From contig CAMDEF010000007.1 of assembly GCA_945895265.1 (NCBI GenBank), positions 62,001 to 126,000 on the forward strand: a stretch of DNA of 64,000 nucleotides. Reading direction: 5' to 3'. The position numbers and the translations under genes were made by a program. Shown here in pieces: positions 23,065 to 31,848 of the stretch. Every line of letters starts with the position of its first letter. Within the stretch, counting starts at the first letter, position 1. The notes below the pieces were generated by a model, which saw only the letters and a program-made list of their open reading frames with translations, had not been told where the DNA came from and made no database searches. The DNA is from Bordetella parapertussis. GTDB lineage: Bacteria > Pseudomonadota > Gammaproteobacteria > Burkholderiales > Burkholderiaceae_B.

Positions 23065-23178
23065 CTCGCTTCTTCGCTGTAGACACACTGTGTGCTTTTT
23101 TCTCAGTGCCAAAATCGAAGTCTTATCAGTTAAATTGCCGGTTGTTTAAGCGTTTAAATACTCTGACTTTAGTTTTTT

Positions 23179-23254
<76 letters not shown>

Positions 23255-23281
23255 GTCAACGCGAAGAACGCAGTAAATCTA

Positions 23282-23357
23282 GTCCCCATCGTCTAGAGGC
23301 CTAGGACATCACCCTTTCACGGTGAGTACAGGGGTTCGAATCCCCTTGGGGACGCCA
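23282..23357 (+). tRNA. tRNA-Glu (TTC)
   Basis: The 76-base cloverleaf has an acceptor stem GTCCCCA pairing with TGGGGAC, a GGTTCGAATCC T-arm and an encoded CCA end. The anticodon TTC is at 23316-23318. It lies 27 bases after tRNA-Ala and 22 bases before tRNA-Asp. Confidence 0.98.
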
Positions 23358-23379
23358 GTTTTTGGTAGTTTATCGCTGC

Positions 23380-23456
23380 GGAGCGGTAGTTCAGTTGGTT
23401 AGAATACCGGCCTGTCACGCCGGGGGTCGCGGGTTCGAGTCCCGTCCGCTCCGCCA
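23380..23456 (+). tRNA. tRNA-Asp (GTC)
   Basis: The 77-base cloverleaf has an acceptor stem GGAGCGG pairing with CCGCTCC, a GGGTTCGAGTCCC T-arm and encoded CCA. The anticodon GTC is at 23414-23416. Its G34 is a target of Tgt/QueA queuosine modification, both encoded in this window. No T-run terminator is seen directly after it. Confidence 0.98.
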
Positions 23457-23479
23457 TGAAGTCAAGGTCCGTTCTGGAC

Positions 23480-23520
23480 ACATGGTTTACAGTTTGTACC
23501 GGTCACATAGTTAACACTTT
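23480..23520. repeat. Imperfect 16-base direct repeats, possible remnant insertion-sequence end
   Basis: Two copies related to ACATGGTTTACAGTTT (23480-23495) and ACATAGTTAACACTTT (23505-23520) differ at three of sixteen positions and have a 25-base period. This arrangement resembles the multiple transposase-binding repeats at IS termini. It lies 23 bases downstream of tRNA-Asp, and no transposase gene remains. Confidence 0.4.
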
Positions 23521-23730
23521 GGGGCCGAATGGGTTCTCCATGGCTTGTACCCTGTGAGACTCCAAATCAAAATATCCCATATCGTATTGCATAAAACTCA
23601 CAAACCACACGTCGTCTTGTAACGACCTGTAACGAGACTATTGCGTATGGATCATCTTATCCAGTACCGTCTTAAAAGCGAACGCACCCCGTATAAGATA
23701 CGAGCCGCTCTCGACCCTCTAGGACGTACT

Positions 23731-23934
23731 ATGGAATCAAGAATGACCGCTTTAGAAACTCGCTTTGACACGATCCTCCCTACTCTTGCAACAAAAGAAG
23801 ATCTCAAAAATCTTGAGGTCAGCCTTCATCGCGACATTCGCTCAAACACCTGGCTGATGATCACCTGGGTCACAGCAGTTGTCAGCATGGCGATGACTGG
23901 CGTGTTTTATGTCGCGCGATACGTGCCTGGCTAA
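23731..23934 (+). CDS. Small coiled-coil membrane protein, DUF1640-like C-terminus
   Basis: The 67-residue form starting at 23731 is preferred because AGGA lies six bases ahead of its ATG; a TTG at 23641 or ATG at 23647 in the same frame would lengthen it. It has a short amphipathic helix (MESRMTALETRFDTIL), the phrase LATKEDLKNLEVSLHRDI that is typical of DUF1640 (CCDC90-like) proteins, and one membrane helix near the end (about 44-62). It shares this layout with the longer coiled-coil protein at 56.8 kb. Function is unknown. It sits just beyond the tRNA cluster, a common site for acquired genes. Confidence 0.6.
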   Translation: MESRMTALETRFDTILPTLATKEDLKNLEVSLHRDIRSNTWLMITWVTAVVSMAMTGVFYVARYVPG

Positions 23935-24000
23935 ACTACAAGCAAAGGGTGCAACCTTATTGTCTCGGTCTGACTCATCGTCACAGCAGATCCCTCACCC

Positions 24001-25137
24001 TCAATAGCCGGTCTCAGACAACGCACCCCACGTTAGTTGAGCCGGCACAAAATCCTTGAACTTTTGCGTGGCCAACAAATTTAAATGCCGCACCAAAGCA
24101 ATCGCCCTACCCGCAGGGTCAAGCTGCGGAAACTTATTGCTGTCAAAACGAAGCGGCACAAGACGCGACCCGATTAATTTTTTATTCGCATCAAACGCTA
24201 ACTGAGCGATCGCGGCAACACCCGTTAAGCCCTGGGTACTTAACCCGCCGATACCAAGAAAATTCCCGATCGAGTAAAAGACAGGCCGCCCTGCAATACA
24301 CTCGGCAGCGCGCAGCACATGCGGGCCATAGCCCACGATGGCATCTGCACCTGCTGCAATCGCAACCTGCGCAAACGCTCGCGAATCGCCACGCGCTTCA
24401 CCCAAAAAGGTCTCTGGCCCTTCTGGCAGCTCAATATGCGCCTCACCCTCAGCACCGGCATGCATCGCCACGATGACCACGTCCGCCACGCGCTTTGCAG
24501 AGGCTATCAACTCAGCCATTGCATCAAGTTCTTTAATATCATTTTGCATTGAGTAAAAGCCCACCGATACCAAGCCAATTTTTATTGCCTCTACGGTGAA
24601 GAGTTCGAACTTGCCTCGAAGATGACCCGAGCCAACGATGCCTTGTTGGGCTAAATGATTGAGCGTGTCGGTCAGGCCTGCGCCGCCGTAATCTAAGCTG
24701 TGATTGTTAGCAAGCGTGACCGCTTGAAAGCCACTACTTTTTAATAATCTAGCGGTAGCAACCGGAAAACGAAACACATAAGACACCCCGGGTATGCGCG
24801 GTTTTGTCGTCTCGGTCAAGGCCGTAATCGGCCCTTCTAAGTTACCAAATAAGAAAGCTGGCTGACTGAGGCCTAAGTCAGCTCCCGTGAGATGCGACAT
24901 CATCTCTTGCAAACTGCGGGTATTGAGCGCGTCGTCCTCAGAAAAAACCATATCTCCCACGCCCGTGATCACGAATGATTCAGGGGGTAAGGTATCCCTA
25001 CTCTCGCCCGAGCAGTTCATCCATGAGGCAGCGGCATTCGCCGACCCAACGACCGACAAGACAGACAGTGTGACGACCCTAAAGAGGCGTCTGAAACAAG
25101 TACGCAAAGAGAACCCAGTCGTTACGGTGCATCTCAT
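24001..25137 (-). CDS. CapA family exported protein (poly-gamma-glutamate capsule type)
   Basis: The 378-residue protein has a signal sequence (hydrophobic stretch about 17-36 ending in SANAAA). The mature part matches the PGA_cap/CapA metallophosphatase-like fold: GVGDMVFSED near residue 60, NLEGPIT, FPVATARLLKSSGFQAVTLANNHSLDYG, DVVIVAMHAGAE and GADAIVGYGPHVLRAAE with YSIGNFLG. Usual partners CapB and CapC are absent. Many stand-alone CapA homologues have no proven role in capsule formation, so function is left open. Confidence 0.87.
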   Translation of the reverse strand: MRCTVTTGFSLRTCFRRLFRVVTLSVLSVVGSANAAASWMNCSGESRDTLPPESFVITGVGDMVFSEDDALNTRSLQEMMSHLTGADLGLSQPAFLFGNLEGPITALTETTKPRIPGVSYVFRFPVATARLLKSSGFQAVTLANNHSLDYGGAGLTDTLNHLAQQGIVGSGHLRGKFELFTVEAIKIGLVSVGFYSMQNDIKELDAMAELIASAKRVADVVIVAMHAGAEGEAHIELPEGPETFLGEARGDSRAFAQVAIAAGADAIVGYGPHVLRAAECIAGRPVFYSIGNFLGIGGLSTQGLTGVAAIAQLAFDANKKLIGSRLVPLRFDSNKFPQLDPAGRAIALVRHLNLLATQKFKDFVPAQLTWGALSETGY

Positions 25138-25422
25138 CGGTGCCGATCACTACGAACCTTTGAGAGGCATCAGCCAATTTGTGCAGTATTTTTACATGTT
25201 CCTGCATAATTTGGTCACGCCCAGTGCCGGCTCGGCACGTCGCCATCAGTCGCCACACTAAGACTCAACGCTAAAGGTGATAAGCTACTTGCCTAAAAAG
25301 GGCAAGGCCTGTCTGACCTCATCAAAAACAAACTCACGTAGCCTGTATTTGTCGGGCAAAGTTTGACTGCATTCAATCAAACCTTGACTGAACGATTGAA
25401 CCAAATACTCAAGGTGCCATAC

Positions 25423-26394
25423 ATGTTACCAACTCGGCTGAAACATCTCATTTTTTTCTGGTTCGCTAGCAATCTTGCCTTCACCAACTTGGCGCACGCT
25501 CAAAGCGCCTCACAAGCATTAGCCGCAACAGTACCGCTTGCGGATGTCCATCGACACGTACAACGTTGGGTTAGCCCTGAGCAACTCAAGCAACAAATGC
25601 AAGAGCAAAATGTTGGCTGGTCAGGTGCCGTGGGCGCACCTTTTGGGCCCTGGGATACAGCGCCCTATGCTCAACTATTAGGAAAAAAATACATTGCCAC
25701 AGCTGGTCAAGTTGAGCTGTCTGGCATTTACGCGCAACTTGGCGCAAGCGGTCTGACCGACATCAATCTAGACACCTACAAAACTCTATTGCAACGATCA
25801 GACAAACTTTTTGCAGACGGGCGCATCAAGGGCTTTGGTGAGCTGATTTTAAATAACCAAACGAGTAACCCCCTCGCGTCGTTTCGCCGTAAGGTCAACA
25901 TTGACTCGGCGCCGATCGAGGCCATGTTCAAGATCGCCACAAAGTACAAAGGTTTTGTGCAAATCCACTCAGAGGATGATGCAGACTCAATTGATCAACT
26001 TAAAACTCTAGCGGCAAAATACCCAGAGGTCGCGATCATCTTGTCGCATTGCTTGCTGACCGGAAATGTTGAACTGGTCAGATCACTTTTGACTCAGCAC
26101 CCAAATCTGTATTGCGAGATGTCGGCGCGTTCGAAATCTCATTACCCCAATCTTGATAATGAACGAATTCGCACTCGGGTGATCTACGGCGAAGACTTTG
26201 CGAAAGCAGAATGGATCAAGCTGATCGATGCCCTGCCTACGCGTTTCATGGTGGGCACCGACACCTACAACCCCAACGTAAACTTTGAGCAAAATATTGC
26301 CGAAATCAGAAAAGGCCTGCTGGCGCGATTACAGCCCATCAGCATCGAACTGGTGGCCTACAAAAATGCGGTCCGAGTGATGCGGTTAGATTGA
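25423..26394 (+). CDS. Exported amidohydrolase-family (TIM-barrel) protein
   Basis: I start this 323-residue protein at the ATG at 25423, which has AAGG eight bases upstream and opens a classic signal peptide ending in LAHAQ. An upstream TTG at 25363 is less likely. The mature N-terminus has the HxH metal motif in LADVHRHVQRW, a conserved histidine in VAIILSHCLL, and an aspartate in FMVGTDTYN, the layout of Amidohydrolase_2 proteins. Export to the periplasm is unusual for this group but seen. The substrate is unknown. Confidence 0.8.
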   Translation: MLPTRLKHLIFFWFASNLAFTNLAHAQSASQALAATVPLADVHRHVQRWVSPEQLKQQMQEQNVGWSGAVGAPFGPWDTAPYAQLLGKKYIATAGQVELSGIYAQLGASGLTDINLDTYKTLLQRSDKLFADGRIKGFGELILNNQTSNPLASFRRKVNIDSAPIEAMFKIATKYKGFVQIHSEDDADSIDQLKTLAAKYPEVAIILSHCLLTGNVELVRSLLTQHPNLYCEMSARSKSHYPNLDNERIRTRVIYGEDFAKAEWIKLIDALPTRFMVGTDTYNPNVNFEQNIAEIRKGLLARLQPISIELVAYKNAVRVMRLD

Positions 26395-26406
26395 AACTGC
26401 CGACAA

Positions 26407-26450
26407 ATATCCCGCTAAAAAGTTGCTTGCGCAACCCTATAACGGGATAT
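26407..26450. terminator. Nested hairpin in a convergent intergenic region
   Basis: Arms ATATCCCG (26407-26414) and CGGGATAT (26443-26450) are perfect complements, and an inner GTTGC/GCAAC pair sits inside. The element lies just after the plus-strand amidohydrolase stop and before the peroxiredoxin end. No strong T-run follows on the plus strand. It is best read as a transcript-end structure serving one or both converging genes. Confidence 0.45.
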
Positions 26451-26470
26451 CTTTAAAACTTACGCCTCTA

Positions 26471-26489
26471 CGCTGCACGTTGCGCAGCG
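26471..26489 (-). terminator. Hairpin downstream of the peroxiredoxin gene
   Basis: CGCTGC (26471-26476) pairs with GCAGCG (26484-26489) around a seven-base loop, nine bases after the minus-strand peroxiredoxin stop. A T-run is lacking. With the larger hairpin next to it, it forms a structured convergent spacer. Confidence 0.35.
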
Positions 26490-26497
26490 CTTACGGG

Positions 26498-27001
26498 TTA
26501 GATCGCTTTCAACATCGAAGCAGCATCACTCACTTCAAACTTGCCTGGGCCTTCGTTATGAAGAACCTTGACCACGCCATCAACAATGTAAGCGGCGTAA
26601 CGGTTTGAGCGTACGCCCATGCCGCGTGCAGTCAGGTCCAACTCGAGACCTAACGCTTTGGTCCAGACTGCAGAGCCATCGGCCATCATGCGAACTTTAC
26701 CCGTCGCTTTCTGCTCACGGCCCCAAGCGCCCATCACGAACGCATCGTTCACAGCCACGCACCAAACTTCGTCAACGCCCTTGGCTTTGATCGCAGCGAT
26801 GTGATCAACGTAACCAGGGACGTGCTTAGCTGAGCAAGTTGGCGTAAAGGCGCCAGGCAAAGCAAACATCAAAATCTTTTTGCCTTTGACCAGATCAGCA
26901 ACCTGAAAGGCGTTAGGGCCTAAGGTGCAACCAGCGGTTTCGGTTTCGATAAATTCTGTGAGGGTGGCATCGGGTACCCGATCGCCGACTTTGATCGTCA
27001 T
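26498..27001 (-). CDS. Peroxiredoxin, Prx5 (AhpC/TSA-Redoxin) type
   Basis: The 167-residue thiol peroxidase has the PxxxTxxC active site as PGAFTPTC, with the peroxidatic cysteine at residue 56. Other cysteines are at 25 and 81. The DRVPDATLTEF start, WCVAVNDAFVMGAWG and the C-terminal ARGMGVRSNRYAAYIVDG are typical of Prx5-type enzymes. It reduces peroxides using thioredoxin, glutaredoxin or glutathione. No fused glutaredoxin domain is present. Confidence 0.93.
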   Translation of the reverse strand: MTIKVGDRVPDATLTEFIETETAGCTLGPNAFQVADLVKGKKILMFALPGAFTPTCSAKHVPGYVDHIAAIKAKGVDEVWCVAVNDAFVMGAWGREQKATGKVRMMADGSAVWTKALGLELDLTARGMGVRSNRYAAYIVDGVVKVLHNEGPGKFEVSDAASMLKAI

Positions 27002-27144
27002 GTGCGCTCTCCTAGGGCATCACGGGCAGCGATGGCCACCGCAACTGATCCCAGCGTGTCGCCTATCATAAGCTACTACGCAGCGACTAGCTAGGAACAG
27101 CCTATTTACCCTATTGAGCTTGTGGGTATATCGTGCGCAAGGCC

Positions 27145-27612
27145 CTATTTTTTGGGCTCGTCTTTGGCGCGATAGACCAGCACGGGGCTATGCGTCAGGG
27201 CAAGCACCTTGGTGGTCACGCTACCCAACAGCAAGCGCGAAAAACCGCTACGACCATGGCTACCGATAAAAATCATGTCGCAGTGGTAATCAATCGCGGC
27301 CTGAACAATGCCATCTGCGATATTGAAGTTTGAAACCGCATGGGCACTGAACTTCACGCCCGCCGTCTCAGCGCGATCGACAATGGCTTTAAGGTGCTTT
27401 TGCCCTTGCTCGGCATTGGCTTTTTCGTAATCATCGTCGGTAAAAGCATATGCCGCCGACATGCCGTCAAAGCCCATGGTGGCCGCAAAAGGCTGAGTCA
27501 CATATAGGGCCAAGATTTCGGCACCTGTTGATCGCGCAAACAAAATGCCCGCATTCGCGGATTGTGCTGACAGGGCCGAGCCATCGGTAGGAATCAGGAT
27601 TTTCTTAAACAT
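27145..27612 (-). CDS. Universal stress protein (UspA family)
   Basis: The 155-residue protein is a single Usp domain. It starts with MFKKILIPTDGSALS and ends with the ATP-binding motif GSHGRSGFSRLLLGSVT followed by VLVYR. The intact glycine-rich motif suggests it binds ATP. It is transcribed alone, and neighbours include other stress genes (peroxiredoxin). The trigger of expression is not visible. Confidence 0.92.
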   Translation of the reverse strand: MFKKILIPTDGSALSAQSANAGILFARSTGAEILALYVTQPFAATMGFDGMSAAYAFTDDDYEKANAEQGQKHLKAIVDRAETAGVKFSAHAVSNFNIADGIVQAAIDYHCDMIFIGSHGRSGFSRLLLGSVTTKVLALTHSPVLVYRAKDEPKK

Positions 27613-27798
27613 TGTGCACGCTCCATAACAAGGGTTCGAGAACCTATCCTAACCTGTTAGCCCGTCTGACTCCAGCGGCAATTGAAATGATTTTGATCTG
27701 GATCAAGTTTTTTGTACGCAGGATGACGCTCAAAGGCTAAGCCAAGCTACAACAGACCAAGATCAAACACCCAACCTTGGCCTTGAACGTCGGTGTAC

Positions 27799-28143
27799 TT
27801 AAGAATTGGCGGTAGCAGCGCGATACAGTACGGTGCAGCGCGTGCCTGAACGACAGTATGCCAACACAGGGGCCGGCAAGGTTTGCAACAACTCAGCAAA
27901 ATGGGTGACATCATCAGCAGTCATTTGACCACTCACGACCGGCTGGTAGGCCACGCGCAGGCCAGCAGCACGCGCTGCCTCTGACACGGCAGCCGCAGTC
28001 GGCTGATTCGGGCCGTCTTCAAAATCTGGCCGATTAATAATGACACTTTTAAAACCAGCCGCTGCAACTGCTGCCATATCGTCGGGAGTCATTTGCGGCG
28101 CTACCGCAAAATCAGAGGTCAAAGAGTTAATTGGAGTCGCCAC
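27799..28143 (-). CDS. TIGR01244 family sulfurtransferase/phosphatase-like protein
   Basis: The 114-residue form starts at a GTG at 28143, which has an AGGA seven bases upstream; a longer reading to 28299 would overlap the next gene and adds unconserved sequence. The body (LTSDFAVAPQMTPDDMAAVAAAGFKSVIINRP) and the C-terminal YCRSGTRC loop match DUF442/TIGR01244, a protein tyrosine phosphatase-like fold related to the Blh domain. The conserved cysteine and arginine of the loop are present. Members are linked to sulfide handling or stress; the reaction here is not proven. Confidence 0.82.
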   Translation of the reverse strand: MATPINSLTSDFAVAPQMTPDDMAAVAAAGFKSVIINRPDFEDGPNQPTAAAVSEAARAAGLRVAYQPVVSGQMTADDVTHFAELLQTLPAPVLAYCRSGTRCTVLYRAATANS

Positions 28144-28231
28144 AGTGAATTCCTGCAAAGAGTGAAAAAAACAATACTGCCCTGCCCTGACCTTTGCTAC
28201 GACGTAACAGGTCTTTGCAACGCCTAGAAGA

Positions 28232-28969
28232 CTAGTATACGCAACGAAAGCCCACGTAAACGACATACAGCCCGGCTGACTTGTATTGCATCCCTTCAAC
28301 TTTCATCTGAGACGGGCCATACCACCAAGACCCGCCAGCAGTCAGTCGCGCACCATCTTGCGCATCGGCCAACCACTCCCAAACGTTAGCGCCCATGTCA
28401 TACAAACCATTGACGCCCTGCCGGGTTTGACCGACAGGCGCGTGGCGCGGCCAACCATCGGCTGCACCTTCAACATTGGCACCGTCGGGTTTATCGCCCG
28501 TTGGGTAGGGGTATGTTTTGCCATTTTCAAACGGCGCGGGGGGGCTAGACCGTTGCTCGGTATAAGCAGCCCGTTGCCATTGCGCCTTGGTAGGTAAGCG
28601 CCCCCCGGCATCGTTGCAAAACCCTTGAGCTTCAGCCCAGTTGACATGCACAGCGGGTTCGCTCGGCTGTGCCGGTTGACCAAAAGGGGTGCGCCACGTC
28701 CAACCGGCGCGACGCTGCCAGCCCATCACATATTCAAAGCCGCCACCCTCGCGCTCAGCTGCCGTGACCAGGCCCTTACGCGCAGCGTACTCAGCAAACC
28801 GGCCAATACTGACTTCAGTGGCGTCAATTTTAAAGTCGCCCAAATCTACACGAGAGAGGGCTGCTTCAGGCAAGCCACCGGGCCTCTGCGCTTGAGCCTG
28901 AGCGTGCGCCAGACCCTGAGCCACCAATGCGAGCGATATCGCAGCAAGCTTGACAATGACAGAGTACAT
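28232..28969 (-). CDS. Exported SUMF1/formylglycine-enzyme-fold protein
   Basis: The 245-residue protein has a signal peptide (ending near GLAHAQAQAQ) and a compact FGE-sulfatase (C-type-lectin-like) domain. Landmarks are IDATEVSIGRFAEYA, PAVHVNWAEAQGFCNDAGGRLPTKAQWQRAA, GLYDMGANVWEW and AGGSWWYG. The cysteines that carry copper and catalysis in true formylglycine-generating enzymes are not in the expected GGSxxC place, so sulfatase activation is unlikely. A binding or EgtB/PvdO-like role is possible. It lies 88 bases upstream of the TIGR01244 gene on the same strand. Confidence 0.85.
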   Translation of the reverse strand: MYSVIVKLAAISLALVAQGLAHAQAQAQRPGGLPEAALSRVDLGDFKIDATEVSIGRFAEYAARKGLVTAAEREGGGFEYVMGWQRRAGWTWRTPFGQPAQPSEPAVHVNWAEAQGFCNDAGGRLPTKAQWQRAAYTEQRSSPPAPFENGKTYPYPTGDKPDGANVEGAADGWPRHAPVGQTRQGVNGLYDMGANVWEWLADAQDGARLTAGGSWWYGPSQMKVEGMQYKSAGLYVVYVGFRCVY

Positions 28970-29220
28970 ACATCGGGCCTCGTAAAAATAACGGATGAAC
29001 GGGCTAAGCGGTCAGAACTCAGCGGTAATGCTGCAAAAAATCGAGTCGCTCGCACCAATCACTTGGTATGCCCTAAATTTTGAGCGATACTCGAGCAGTT
29101 CTAACAAGTAAGCGTCAGGCACTGTCGTATTTTAACGAATCGAATGCAAGATTAGGTGACTGCCCTTTACAAAACCCCGCTCTTTAGGGGTCTTTCACAA
29201 CATCAATATCCGGAGAAAAA

Positions 29221-29832
29221 ATGATACTAGTTGGCCGTTACGCATCGCCTTTTGTTCGTCGCGTGGGCGTCGTTCTGCACACACTGGGCACACCTTTTGA
29301 ACATAAGGGCCTCTCAACGGCCACTGATCTGGCCGCTATCAAAGGCTATAACCCGATCGCTCGTGTGCCCGCCTTGATGCTCGATAACGGTGAGAATCTG
29401 ATGGAAAGCGCCGCGATCATCGATTCGATCCTTGACATGACGCCGGGCCAAACGCTTTTGCCAGCCACTGGTGCTGCACGTCGCCAGGTCATGCAGCATT
29501 GCGCCATCATGTGCAGTGGCCTGGATAAAGCGATTCAATACATCTACGAGCCGCGCCGTCGCCCAGCCGAGAAAGTGCATCAACCCGTGCTAGACGGCCT
29601 GGCCGAACAAATCACCGCAAGCTTGACCATGCTTGAGGCTCTCGCAGCCAAGGGTACCTTCAAGGGCGGCGCGCAAGCCAATCTGGCTGACATTACCGTT
29701 GCAGTTGGTTGGTTCTTTTTGCACAAAGGCTTGCCACAGATTGCTGTTGCCAGTCAGTTTCCAAACTTGGTTGCGCTTTCAGCCCGGTGTGAAACGTTAC
29801 CAGCGTTTCAAGCCTGCCAGCTCGAGGGGTGA
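29221..29832 (+). CDS. Glutathione S-transferase family protein
   Basis: The 203-residue protein has the thioredoxin-like N-terminal domain (MILVGRYASPFVRRVGVVLHTLG, then NPIARVPALMLDNGENLMESAAI with the glutathione-contacting proline and serine) and an alpha-helical C-terminal domain with NLADITVAVGW. It conjugates or reduces substrates using glutathione. The ATG follows a GGAGAA. Its stop overlaps the GTG of the MFS gene by four bases, so the two are co-translated and may handle the same compound. Confidence 0.9.
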   Translation: MILVGRYASPFVRRVGVVLHTLGTPFEHKGLSTATDLAAIKGYNPIARVPALMLDNGENLMESAAIIDSILDMTPGQTLLPATGAARRQVMQHCAIMCSGLDKAIQYIYEPRRRPAEKVHQPVLDGLAEQITASLTMLEALAAKGTFKGGAQANLADITVAVGWFFLHKGLPQIAVASQFPNLVALSARCETLPAFQACQLEG

Positions 29833-31037
29833 AAACAACAGTCTTTCATGGCTGGTGGATGGTGGCGGGCTGCATGATCGTAGCGGTTGTGGCTTGGTCC
29901 TTCGCGCTGTACGGGCCAAGCGTTTATATCAACATGCTCAGTCAAGAGCATCAGTGGTCAATCGGCGTAGTCTCTGCAGCGCTCACCTTATCTTTTTTAG
30001 TCAACGCAAGCGTGCTCAGCCTGGTAGGCAGCACCATTGCAAAGTATGGCCCCCGCCCAGTGATGGCCACGGGCGCCGCAGTCATGGCGCTCGGGCTAGG
30101 GGGCTTGGGCCAAGTCACAAAACTTTGGCAGATCTATGCCGCCTTTGCGTGCATGGGCTTAGGCTGGTCATGCCTCTCAACCACGTCAATCACCGCAACG
30201 CTGGCCCCATGGTTTGATAAACACCAAGGGCGTGCAGTATCAACAGCCATGCTAGGCGCCAGTATCGGGGGCATCATCGGCGTCCCCCTGCTGCTCTCAC
30301 TCATTAGTTCACTTGGCTTTGCGATGGCAATGCTCGTGGTTGCATTGATTGTGTTAACGACCATCTGGCCACTGAGCTTATTTGTCATGCGTCACCGCCC
30401 GCAAGACCTAGGGTTACAACCTGATGGCGCTCACGCTGAGCCCTCACAACACAAGGTTGCCGAGCGCGTCTGGACGCGCACTGAGGCCTTACAAACGCGT
30501 GCCTTGCGCACCATCATGCTGGCCTTTGGCTTGGCGCTGCTCGTGCAAATTGGCTTTCTAACCCATCAGGTCGCGTTGCTCTTACCCGCAATTGGTCAAA
30601 CAGCGACGGCCTTGTGCGTGACGAGCGCAGCCGTGCTTTCATTTGGAGGCAGACTGTTGCTGGCACGCTTTTCTGACCGCTTAGATGTCAGGGTCATTGC
30701 CTGTGGCGTGCTGGTGCAAGCCACCTTTGGTCTGGCCATCGCCAGTATTTTTTCGGATCAGGCGTGGGCACTGGTGGTCGGGGTGTTGTCCTACGGGTTG
30801 ACCGCTGGCAACACAACAACATTGCCGCCTGTGATCGTGCGCCGTGAATTCGGTGCGGTCTCCTTTGGCGCGGTGTTTGGCATCGCCGCCATGCTGATAC
30901 AAATCATGTCAGCAATGGGGCCAGCCTTTTTTGGTGTCTTACATGACCTGAGCGGCAGCTATCAGTTACCGCTCGGCTTAGCCGCCATACTCAATGTCGT
31001 TGCGGCAATCGTCATTATGACCGGGCGTAAACGATAG
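29829..31037 (+). CDS. Major facilitator superfamily transporter
   Basis: The 402-residue protein has twelve predicted membrane helices in two halves. It starts with FHGWWMVAGCMIVAVV, a pattern common in the OxlT/monocarboxylate-type MFS group, and has the loop 2-3 motif as AKYGPRPVMATGA. A central cytoplasmic loop (about 195-220) separates the halves. It probably moves a small organic acid or drug; the direction is unknown. Translation starts at GTG within the end of the GST gene. Confidence 0.88.
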   Translation: MKTTVFHGWWMVAGCMIVAVVAWSFALYGPSVYINMLSQEHQWSIGVVSAALTLSFLVNASVLSLVGSTIAKYGPRPVMATGAAVMALGLGGLGQVTKLWQIYAAFACMGLGWSCLSTTSITATLAPWFDKHQGRAVSTAMLGASIGGIIGVPLLLSLISSLGFAMAMLVVALIVLTTIWPLSLFVMRHRPQDLGLQPDGAHAEPSQHKVAERVWTRTEALQTRALRTIMLAFGLALLVQIGFLTHQVALLLPAIGQTATALCVTSAAVLSFGGRLLLARFSDRLDVRVIACGVLVQATFGLAIASIFSDQAWALVVGVLSYGLTAGNTTTLPPVIVRREFGAVSFGAVFGIAAMLIQIMSAMGPAFFGVLHDLSGSYQLPLGLAAILNVVAAIVIMTGRKR

Positions 31038-31053
31038 TCTATCGCGGCAAATG

Positions 31054-31848
31054 TCACCACGGCATTTTAGAAATGATTGGATTCATTCCGGTTTTTTGAA
31101 TAACAGGCGCCGCTGTCGCTGAGGCCAAAAACTCAATCAACTCTTTTGCCGCTTTCATGTGTTGCGTTGTTGAGGTGATCCCTGCTGAAAACGGAATCGT
31201 TTGTTGCACCTCTAGCGGAATCTCACCTAAATAATCTAGACCATCAATCGAAAGTAATTCACTAACCTGTTGAAAGCCCAGCTCCGCATCGCCTCGCGCA
31301 ACCACTGAGCCTACACGTTCGCTGTAGATCTTTTTTGCGGTGTCTTTTAGCTGCTCGGCTACACCAAGTTTCACAAACAACTCCGTCGAAAGATACGTAC
31401 CACTTGCGCTCGCCGAATACGCAATCGACTTGGCTTGCAGTAAGGTATTCTTTAGCGCCGCAACCGTACTAATATCCGGCTTAGGCGCACCCTTTTTTAC
31501 CACAGCACCAATCGTTGAGTTCGCTAAATCAACGCGCGTGCCTGCGGCCACATTACCTTTCTTGATGAACCCGTCTAGCGCGGGTCCGGCTAATATCAAA
31601 ATGTCGAAGGTCTCTTGACGACTCAAGCGGGTCGGGATTGAATCAGGGGCTGCCCCCATCGACGAGCCGAAAGAGATCTTAACCGTATGCGTCGATTGCT
31701 TTTCGTACAGCGGCACGAGCTCTTTAAAGGCGGTCGCAAAGGCGCCCGAGGTAATGACATGGAGCTCAACCGCGTACGCGGCAACGCTTAGGCCAAGACT
31801 AAGTGCAAGCGCGAGAAAACTGCGTAGTAAATTGCGGAAAGGCTTCAT
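31054..31848 (-). CDS. Orphan molybdate-type (ModA-like) periplasmic binding protein
   Basis: The 264-residue protein has a signal peptide ending near AYAVE. The mature part (LHVITSGAFATAFKELVPLYEKQS, then FDILILAG, YSASASGTYLSTELFVKLG and ELGFQQVSELL) is of the bacterial extracellular solute-binding type 11, close to ModA. No ModB or ModC permease gene is adjacent, so the ligand may not be molybdate. Such orphans in Burkholderiales often occur singly. It ends close to the convergent MFS gene. Confidence 0.82.
   Translation of the reverse strand: MKPFRNLLRSFLALALSLGLSVAAYAVELHVITSGAFATAFKELVPLYEKQSTHTVKISFGSSMGAAPDSIPTRLSRQETFDILILAGPALDGFIKKGNVAAGTRVDLANSTIGAVVKKGAPKPDISTVAALKNTLLQAKSIAYSASASGTYLSTELFVKLGVAEQLKDTAKKIYSERVGSVVARGDAELGFQQVSELLSIDGLDYLGEIPLEVQQTIPFSAGITSTTQHMKAAKELIEFLASATAAPVIQKTGMNPIISKMPW

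Noticed and set aside
23081..23104. Attenuator ahead of the tRNA genes
   Set aside because: CACAC/GTGTG followed by six T looks like a terminator, but the loop would be too small for a stable stem and it would block the tRNA operon.
25288..25306. CTTGCC/GGCAAG hairpin before the exported amidohydrolase
   Set aside because: It is a short isolated stem without a T-run and not near a gene end in the right orientation.
28144..28299. Longer N-terminus for the TIGR01244 protein
   Set aside because: It would overlap the SUMF1-fold gene by 68 bases and adds no conserved sequence; the GTG at 28143 has a good ribosome site.
29173..29202. ACCCC/GGGGT hairpin before the GST gene
   Set aside because: The stem is only five pairs with a long loop and there is no T-run on the plus strand; no gene ends there on the minus strand.
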